A program made the translations under genes and the position numbers. From NCBI GenBank assembly GCA_905369775.1, contig CAJPJR010000046.1:1-16687 (forward strand): a stretch of DNA of 16,687 nucleotides, given 5' to 3'. The notes under the pieces were generated by a model, which was given only the letters and a program-made list of their open reading frames with translations, did not search any database and was not told the DNA's origin. The stretch is from Prevotellaceae bacterium UBA1746. Lineage in GTDB: Bacteria; Bacteroidota; Bacteroidia; Bacteroidales; Bacteroidaceae. Shown one piece after another: positions 12,775 to 16,687 of the stretch (positions within the stretch are counted from its first letter, which is position 1; every line of letters starts with the position of its first letter).

Positions 12775-14019
12775 TCACTTGACGCGTAGAATATCACTCA
12801 ACTTGGTGCTATAACTAGGGGAACGTAATTCGCTCGAAACGATGCTTTCTACGTGTTCTTGGGAAGCAAGGCGAAGAGAGTCTCGCCCCATTTTGAGTTT
12901 CACGCTGTCTATCGTCTGTAGAAGGCGCTTTTGCCGTTCTCTATCCACGCGGTCGAATAAACCACGCTGAATTGCTGCGTGTTCTATCCCGTCGACCCAC
13001 ACGCCGGCCCGCTTTGTCGGGATGCCGTCGGTATAAATGCCTTCGAGTAAGCCGCGAGTTGCGGCAGAAAACTCGCGAGGATCGGCAGTCGCTACATCAA
13101 AAGAGTGGATGGCCGTGCGTTGTATGAACGGAACGTTGGGGTTAAATCGATCTGTCGCGAAGAAAATTCCGACAGTCCGAGCACAGGCATGTTCTTTCCT
13201 CAGTTTTTCTGCCACTTGTGCGCAGAAATCGGCCAAAGCCGTGTGTAATTCTCTTGTAGTAAGGAGGGGGCGGTTGAAAGAGCGGGTTGATTGGATTGAT
13301 TTCCGCGGGGTGGGTATTGTTAGCCCGAGCACCGATTCTCCATTTAGCTCACGCCAAGTTTCTTCTCCTGCGATTCCCATGAGTTTCCTGACTTGTTTTT
13401 GTCCAGAACGGGCAAATTGCCAGGCTGTGTGCAGCCCCATTTGTTCTAGTTTGGCTGCACTTTTTCGACCGATGCCCCAGACATCGCGCAGATTCGTGAG
13501 TTCGAGTGCCTTCCGTCGCTTTTCTTGTGTGTCGATCAGGCAGCAACCACGATATCCCTTGTGCTTTTTTGCAAATCTGCTGGCGAGTTTGGCCAGTGTC
13601 TTGGTGGGAGCCAGTCCTACACTCACGGGAATGCCGGTCCATTGCTCAACAATTGGCGAGAGTCGGCAGCCGAATGCCTGATAGTCTTCGATTTCAGGGA
13701 GGACGATGAAGCATTCGTCGATGCTATATTGTTCCATTTCGGGTACATGTCTGCGAATGACCGACATCACGCGGCGCGACATGTCACCATATAGGGCATA
13801 ATTACTGGATAGCGCGCACAATTGACCACTTTCCACCAGCCCTTTGACCTTGAAGAAGGGGATGCCCATGGCGATTCCCATTGCTTTGGCTTCATTCGAG
13901 CGCGCCACCACACAACCGTCGTTGCTGGAAAGGACGACTGCAGGCCGTCCGATCAATTTCGGTGCGAAGACACGTTCGCACGACACGAAGAAGTTATTGC
14001 AGTCTACTACGCCAATCAT
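12775..14019 (-). CDS. umuC: Y-family DNA polymerase V catalytic subunit
   Basis: A 414-aa Y-family translesion DNA polymerase. Metal ligands are visible as D6 in MIGVVDCNNFF and D101-E102 in QYSIDECF. The nucleotide-binding loop SSNDGCVVARSNEAKAMGI (31-49) is the UmuC-type form. A helix-hairpin-helix follows (LRDVWGIGRKSAAKLEQMGL), then the little-finger domain (about 230-345). The last ~50 residues (QTIDSVKLKMGRDSLRLASQ and SPSYSTKLSDIL) match the C-terminal tail domain of UmuC proteins (DUF4113). Longer in-frame starts exist up to 14214 but would run through umuD in another frame with an arginine-rich, unlikely leader; the start at 14019 begins exactly at the conserved MIGVVDCNNFF, 14 bp after umuD. 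It acts with UmuD' and RecA in damage tolerance. Confidence 0.95.
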   Translation of the reverse strand: MIGVVDCNNFFVSCERVFAPKLIGRPAVVLSSNDGCVVARSNEAKAMGIAMGIPFFKVKGLVESGQLCALSSNYALYGDMSRRVMSVIRRHVPEMEQYSIDECFIVLPEIEDYQAFGCRLSPIVEQWTGIPVSVGLAPTKTLAKLASRFAKKHKGYRGCCLIDTQEKRRKALELTNLRDVWGIGRKSAAKLEQMGLHTAWQFARSGQKQVRKLMGIAGEETWRELNGESVLGLTIPTPRKSIQSTRSFNRPLLTTRELHTALADFCAQVAEKLRKEHACARTVGIFFATDRFNPNVPFIQRTAIHSFDVATADPREFSAATRGLLEGIYTDGIPTKRAGVWVDGIEHAAIQRGLFDRVDRERQKRLLQTIDSVKLKMGRDSLRLASQEHVESIVSSELRSPSYSTKLSDILRVK

Positions 14020-14033
14020 CGTTGGGTGGGGAG

Positions 14034-14513
14034 TTAGAATCGACGATGTGAGTGTTTGACCCCGTGGATGACGTAAGTCACGACGCCCCAAACCGAGAAA
14101 CCGTCGGCATGGTCCACGCGCAGCACCGGGTAATCGGGATTGGCAGGGCGAAGCAGGGCGTGGTCTTTGTTGATCTCTATGTATTTGACTGTAAATTCGC
14201 CGTCGACGATGCAAAGTGCGATGTCTCCGTTGGAGGGCGTGAGCGAACGATCGATAATCAGGATATCATCCTCGAAAATGTTGGCACCGATCATGGAATC
14301 ACCTTCCACTCTTGCGTAAAAAGTGCTCTCCGGGTTCTCAATGAGGTCCTTGTTCAAGTCGATGGCCGTCTCCATTGTGGACTGTGCCGGCGCAGGAAAA
14401 CCCGCATGCACGCCATCATCAGCGAATGGCAGAGACAATGCTTGTGTGCCACGGATGGGGAGCACGGTCATGCCCGAAGTGGAGGAAAGAATCTGTTGAT
14501 CGTTGTCAGACAT
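14034..14513 (-). CDS. umuD: UmuD-type S24 self-cleaving protein
   Basis: A 159-aa peptidase S24 family protein without a helix-turn-helix, so UmuD and not LexA. The self-cleavage site is the A37-G38 bond in HAGFPAPAQS. The Ser/Lys dyad is S73 in VEGDSMIGANI and K110 in FTVKYIEI. The ending GVVTYVIHGVKH is typical of the family. The N-terminal arm removed by cleavage would be about 37 residues, longer than the 24 of E. coli UmuD. RecA-stimulated cleavage would give UmuD', the partner of the downstream UmuC, whose start lies 14 bp after the umuD stop. Upstream are two imperfect dyads (14519-14539 and 14679-14693) but no sequence I can call an SOS box for this phylum. Confidence 0.93.
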   Translation of the reverse strand: MSDNDQQILSSTSGMTVLPIRGTQALSLPFADDGVHAGFPAPAQSTMETAIDLNKDLIENPESTFYARVEGDSMIGANIFEDDILIIDRSLTPSNGDIALCIVDGEFTVKYIEINKDHALLRPANPDYPVLRVDHADGFSVWGVVTYVIHGVKHSHRRF

Positions 14514-14700
14514 GGGGGACGAATGTGAGAAAAGTTCGTGTGTTTGTGTGTGTTATCGGGGATGAGGCGCTTGAAGCGATCGGGTGATGAAGGGGATTGC
14601 CCGCTGTGATGAGCTGGAGAAGCGAGGAAGGAGAGAACATCATACGCCTGTTTCTGCGCCACCTGCCGTTCTTGCGATCTGTATTGCGTACAGGAAAACG

Positions 14701-14749
14701 CAACGAGCTGTTTACAAGTTGAGCATGGGGACTTGCAAACAGCTCGTTG
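14701..14749 (-). terminator. long hairpin terminator of the ferredoxin oxidoreductase operon
   Basis: CAACGAGCTGTTT-A-CAAGT (14701-14719) pairs with ACTTG-C-AAACAGCTCGTTG (14731-14749), a 19-bp stem with an 11-base loop. The single imperfect position is A-C on the plus strand but a G-U wobble in minus-strand RNA, so the stem is complete only in the minus transcript, where CGTTTTCC follows. It lies 17 bp past the stop of the 87-aa gene. Confidence 0.85.
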
Positions 14750-14766
14750 GCCTGGATGAGGGAGGA

Positions 14767-15030
14767 TTAGGCGTTTACCAATGTAGTGTAGGCTTGTTCG
14801 ATGCCTTTCGCAAAGTCTTCTCTCAATTGACGATAGAAGAGTTTCACGCTACCCCGCTCTGTGTGGCTGATGCGGCAAACAATGTCTGCTTGCAAGCGGA
14901 TGACCTCTTGCACGGCCGCTTGAATTTCGGGTGTTAGTTGTCCCTTTTCAGCGTACGAAAGGCCGCAGACGTAGAGCATCTCGCCACAGATGTGGCGCAC
15001 GTTCTTCTTTAAGCGTTTTCTACTTGCCAT
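14767..15030 (-). CDS. conserved 87-aa helical protein in the oxidoreductase operon, unknown function
   Basis: A small, soluble, mostly helical protein: a basic start MASRKRLKKNVRHICGEMLY, then QAAVQEVIRLQADIVCRISH, and an amphipathic end VKLFYRQLREDFAKGIEQAY. There is no signal peptide, membrane segment or metal motif; three cysteines (C15, C22, C52) are scattered. I recall similar 'MASRK-LKK' proteins of about this size in Bacteroidales but no assigned function; this was not checked by search. It begins 25 bp after the gamma subunit stop in the same direction and is followed by the operon terminator, so it is the last gene of the transcript. A role in assembly or regulation of the oxidoreductase is possible but purely contextual. 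Confidence 0.85.
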   Translation of the reverse strand: MASRKRLKKNVRHICGEMLYVCGLSYAEKGQLTPEIQAAVQEVIRLQADIVCRISHTERGSVKLFYRQLREDFAKGIEQAYTTLVNA

Positions 15031-15055
15031 ATATTTGAGGTTGAAGGGTGAGTAC

Positions 15056-15595
15056 TTAAAGTTGTACGAGATCCATTCCTTTGAGAATGGCCTGTTCGTT
15101 GGCCGGCAATAGGTGATGGTGGCGTTCCGGAAGGGTTTTACGCAGCGCTTTCATCACACTTTCCACCTGCACGATGGGGTGCACTTTCAGATAGCTGCCG
15201 AGAATGAACATGTTGAAGCATTTGGCTAACTTCATTTCGGTGGCAGTTGTCATAGCCGGCACGCAATATATATTGATGTCGTCGCGAGTGGGCGGCTGGA
15301 TTACGCCGAAGCCATCATAAATCAAGGCTCCGTCTTTTTTTACCTTCGGTTGGAATTTGTCGACCGAAGGCTGGTTGAGGAGAATTGCCGTGTCGTAGCT
15401 CGAAAGAATGGGCGATGAGATGCTCGTATCGCTCACGATGACCGTCACGTTGGCCGTACCGCCTCGTTGTTCCGGGCCGTAAGCCGGCATCCAACTCACC
15501 TCACGTCCTTCCATTAGTGCGGCATAAGCCAAGATTTTACCCATCGAGAGCACACCTTGTCCGCCGAAACCGGCGATGATAATTTCCTGTGTCAT
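15056..15595 (-). CDS. korC: 2-oxoacid:ferredoxin oxidoreductase gamma subunit
   Basis: A 179-aa gamma subunit of the pyruvate/2-oxoglutarate ferredoxin oxidoreductase family. The hallmark IIIAGFGGQGVLSMGKILAYA (5-25, GFGGQGV at 9-15) is the family's glycine-rich loop, followed by WMPAYGPEQRGGTANVTVIV with the conserved EQRGG. The tail ERHHHLLPANEQAILKGMDL is typical of the KorC type. Together with the alpha and beta subunits it converts a 2-oxoacid, CoA and oxidised ferredoxin to acyl-CoA, CO2 and reduced ferredoxin in the cytoplasm. Its ATG overlaps the beta subunit stop by 4 bases (ATGA), showing translational coupling. Whether the substrate is 2-oxoglutarate or a branched-chain 2-oxoacid cannot be told here, so the kor name is provisional. 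Confidence 0.92.
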   Translation of the reverse strand: MTQEIIIAGFGGQGVLSMGKILAYAALMEGREVSWMPAYGPEQRGGTANVTVIVSDTSISSPILSSYDTAILLNQPSVDKFQPKVKKDGALIYDGFGVIQPPTRDDINIYCVPAMTTATEMKLAKCFNMFILGSYLKVHPIVQVESVMKALRKTLPERHHHLLPANEQAILKGMDLVQL

Positions 15596-16371
15596 GCTTT
15601 CGGAGTTTTGGTAGTGTCCTTAAGATCCCCTTTCGGATAGAAGGGGAACATGTTGTCTTGCATCCACTTGTTGGAGTTGACCGGCGAAAGTTTCCATCCG
15701 GACGAGCAGGTTGAAACGATTTCGACCAAGCACGAGCCTTTGTGTTGCATCGAAATGTCGAAGGCTTTGCGGATCGCCTTTTTGGTTTTGGCGATAGCTC
15801 CCATGGTGTCCACACTCTGACGGGTCACAAAAGCCGTACCTTCCAACAAGGCTGCGATTTCTCCCAATTTGAGCGGATAACCGTGCAATGCTGCGTCGCG
15901 GCCGTAGGGACTGGTCGAAGTAACCTGGCCCATGAGTGTGGTTGGTGCCATTTGTCCGCCGGTCATTCCGTAGATCGCGTTGTTGATGAAGATAATGGTG
16001 ATTCCTTCTCCGCGATTGAGCGCGTGGAGGGTTTCGTTGGTGCCGATACCTGCGGCATCTCCGTCGCCTTGGTAGGTGAAAACCAGGTGATCCGGCAGTA
16101 CACGTTTGATACCGGTGGCAACGGCAGCTGCACGTCCGTGGGCGGCCTCATGGAAGTCGATGTCAAGATAATTGTAGGCGAATACGCCGCAACCGACGGG
16201 GCTGACCCCGATCGATTTTTCGGCCATTCCCATCTCATCCACGACTTCTGCGATGAGTTTGTGCACCACACCGTGGGAACATCCCGGGCAATAGTGCATC
16301 GTATTGGTATTCAGCAGGCGAGGCCGTTCGTAGGCCGCGGTGCCTTTTTGGATGATTTCTTCTTTCGTCAT
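15592..16371 (-). CDS. korB: 2-oxoacid:ferredoxin oxidoreductase beta subunit (thiamine diphosphate-binding)
   Basis: A 259-aa beta subunit. The thiamine diphosphate/Mg motif begins at GDGD (102-105) in FTYQGDGDAAGIGTNE and ends at N130-N131 in IIFINNAIYGMTGGQ. An early HYCPGCSHG (C28, C31) and VSPVGCGVF are the cysteine-bearing segments usual in this family, where they help bind a 4Fe-4S cluster; CSSGWKLSP near the C-terminus gives another cysteine. Length fits a separate beta chain. It follows the small membrane-protein gene after 2 bp and overlaps the gamma gene by 4 bp. It works as a complex with the alpha chain (end seen at 16619-16687) and gamma chain. Specificity is undetermined (2-oxoglutarate or 2-oxoisovalerate types are both plausible). 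Confidence 0.93.
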   Translation of the reverse strand: MTKEEIIQKGTAAYERPRLLNTNTMHYCPGCSHGVVHKLIAEVVDEMGMAEKSIGVSPVGCGVFAYNYLDIDFHEAAHGRAAAVATGIKRVLPDHLVFTYQGDGDAAGIGTNETLHALNRGEGITIIFINNAIYGMTGGQMAPTTLMGQVTSTSPYGRDAALHGYPLKLGEIAALLEGTAFVTRQSVDTMGAIAKTKKAIRKAFDISMQHKGSCLVEIVSTCSSGWKLSPVNSNKWMQDNMFPFYPKGDLKDTTKTPKA

Positions 16372-16373
16372 GA

Positions 16374-16622
16374 CTATAGTTTGTTGAAGACCCCGGGGAG
16401 GCGGAAGATAGCTTCCACCATTTTGACGATGATGGCGAGAATCGCGATGCCATAGCTGAGGGTAAGCCCTCGATCACCGGAACGGAAATACAGCACACCG
16501 ACGATGGCGATCAAAGCCAGCACGATGAAAATTCCGTTGAGCCAGTTGCGTATGACGAGATTCCGGCGTTGGCGCCGCATGGCCTCCAACTCGTCTTTCT
16601 CATGTGGGCGGGGCGTGTTCAT
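16374..16622 (-). CDS. small two-helix membrane protein in the oxidoreductase operon
   Basis: An 82-aa protein with a charged N-terminal tail (MNTPRPHEKDELEAMRRQRR, about 1-23) followed by two predicted transmembrane helices, about 26-46 (NWLNGIFIVLALIAIVGVLYF) and about 54-73 (LTLSYGIAILAIIVKMVEAI). The loop between them (RSGDRGL) is short, so both ends should lie on the same side, probably the cytoplasm by the positive-inside rule. The gene overlaps the alpha subunit stop by 4 bases (ATGA) and ends 2 bp before the beta subunit start, so it is embedded in the operon between two subunits of one enzyme. No family name is recognised. It could hold the soluble enzyme at the membrane near an electron acceptor; that is inference from position only. 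Confidence 0.88.
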   Translation of the reverse strand: MNTPRPHEKDELEAMRRQRRNLVIRNWLNGIFIVLALIAIVGVLYFRSGDRGLTLSYGIAILAIIVKMVEAIFRLPGVFNKL

Positions 16623-16687
16623 AGCATGGTCTTCAATTTGTCGAGAATCTCACCGGGACTGGGGACAATGCCCGACTCTTTTTCACA
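16619..16687 (-). CDS. 2-oxoacid:ferredoxin oxidoreductase alpha subunit, C-terminal end (cut by window edge)
   Basis: Only the last 22 codons and the stop are in the window (minus strand, reading CEKESGIVPSPGEILDKLKT and then ML). The pattern 'G-I-V-P-S/T-P-E-E/I' followed by an amphipathic helix is the usual end of KorA/VorB alpha chains of 2-oxoacid:ferredoxin oxidoreductases. Its TGA overlaps the ATG of the small membrane-protein gene. Identification rests on this short match plus the beta and gamma genes downstream, so the symbol is left open. Confidence 0.75.
   Translation of the reverse strand, partial: CEKESGIVPSPGEILDKLKTML

Noticed and set aside
14020..14214. Longer umuC start with an arginine-rich 65-residue leader
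   Set aside because: The leader overlaps umuD out of frame and looks like shadow translation; the conserved Y-family start MIGVVDCNNFF is at 14019.
14506..14703. 65-codon minus-strand frame upstream of umuD
   Set aside because: Basic, low-information translation that overlaps the umuD start and spans low-complexity sequence; no support for a gene.
15742..16455. 237-codon plus-strand frame opposite the beta subunit gene
   Set aside because: Antisense shadow of korB; His/Gly/Val-rich with no recognisable motif.

Overview
The window comes from a member of the Bacteroidota, most likely order Bacteroidales (Prevotellaceae- or Porphyromonas-like). This is inferred from gene content: a PorE-type multidomain lipoprotein of the type IX secretion system, an HU(CCDC81-like)-SPOR fusion protein, a glutamine-dependent NadE of Bacteroidales type, a 2-oxoacid:ferredoxin oxidoreductase operon with Bacteroidales-style small accessory genes, and a good example of the Bacteroidota promoter (TTTG, 19 nt, TAnnTTTG) placed directly against a start codon. 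No rRNA, tRNA, insertion sequence, prophage or CRISPR array was recognised. Nearly all the DNA is conserved chromosomal coding sequence.

Layout. (1) 1-4946, all minus: a run of six genes read from right to left, namely HU-CCDC81/SPOR membrane protein, zinc-ribbon/FHA protein, small secreted protein, nadE, BatD-like secreted protein, and the start of a HAD phosphatase (cut by the window edge). Gaps of 4-83 bp and the lack of visible internal terminators suggest one transcript from the promoter at 4952-4982. (2) 4947-5414: the longest non-coding stretch, with a terminator for the gene to its right and a degenerate ~20-bp C/T-rich repeat array. (3) 5415-7496, minus: the porE-like gene. (4) 7497-7736: a divergent intergenic region with a possible promoter and a 13-bp palindrome. 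(5) 7737-8909, plus: nagA, closed by a strong terminator. (6) 8997-12621, plus: etfB-etfA-acyl-CoA dehydrogenase, a compact three-gene operon. (7) 12663-12702: a terminator hairpin that can serve both converging operons. (8) 12775-14513, minus: umuD-umuC translesion polymerase operon. (9) 14767-16687, minus: the operon of a 2-oxoacid:ferredoxin oxidoreductase, with the end of the alpha subunit, a small two-helix membrane protein, beta subunit, gamma subunit and an 87-aa conserved protein, closed by a long hairpin terminator.

How the genes may work together. The etfBA-dehydrogenase unit moves electrons between an acyl-CoA and the ETF flavins. The ferredoxin oxidoreductase makes acyl-CoA and reduced ferredoxin from a 2-oxoacid. 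Both fit an anaerobic, ferredoxin-based metabolism. NagA returns amino-sugar phosphates from cell-wall or glycan turnover to central metabolism. The HU-SPOR, FHA and PorE-like proteins all point to the envelope: two carry probable peptidoglycan-binding domains (SPOR, OmpA-C).

I did not find an obvious novel defence or mobile system. The best candidates for undescribed biology are the HU-SPOR/FHA/secreted-protein cluster with its nearly leaderless promoter, the two unnamed small proteins in the ferredoxin oxidoreductase operon, and the diverged partner-recognition loop of EtfB beside a long-form acyl-CoA dehydrogenase.
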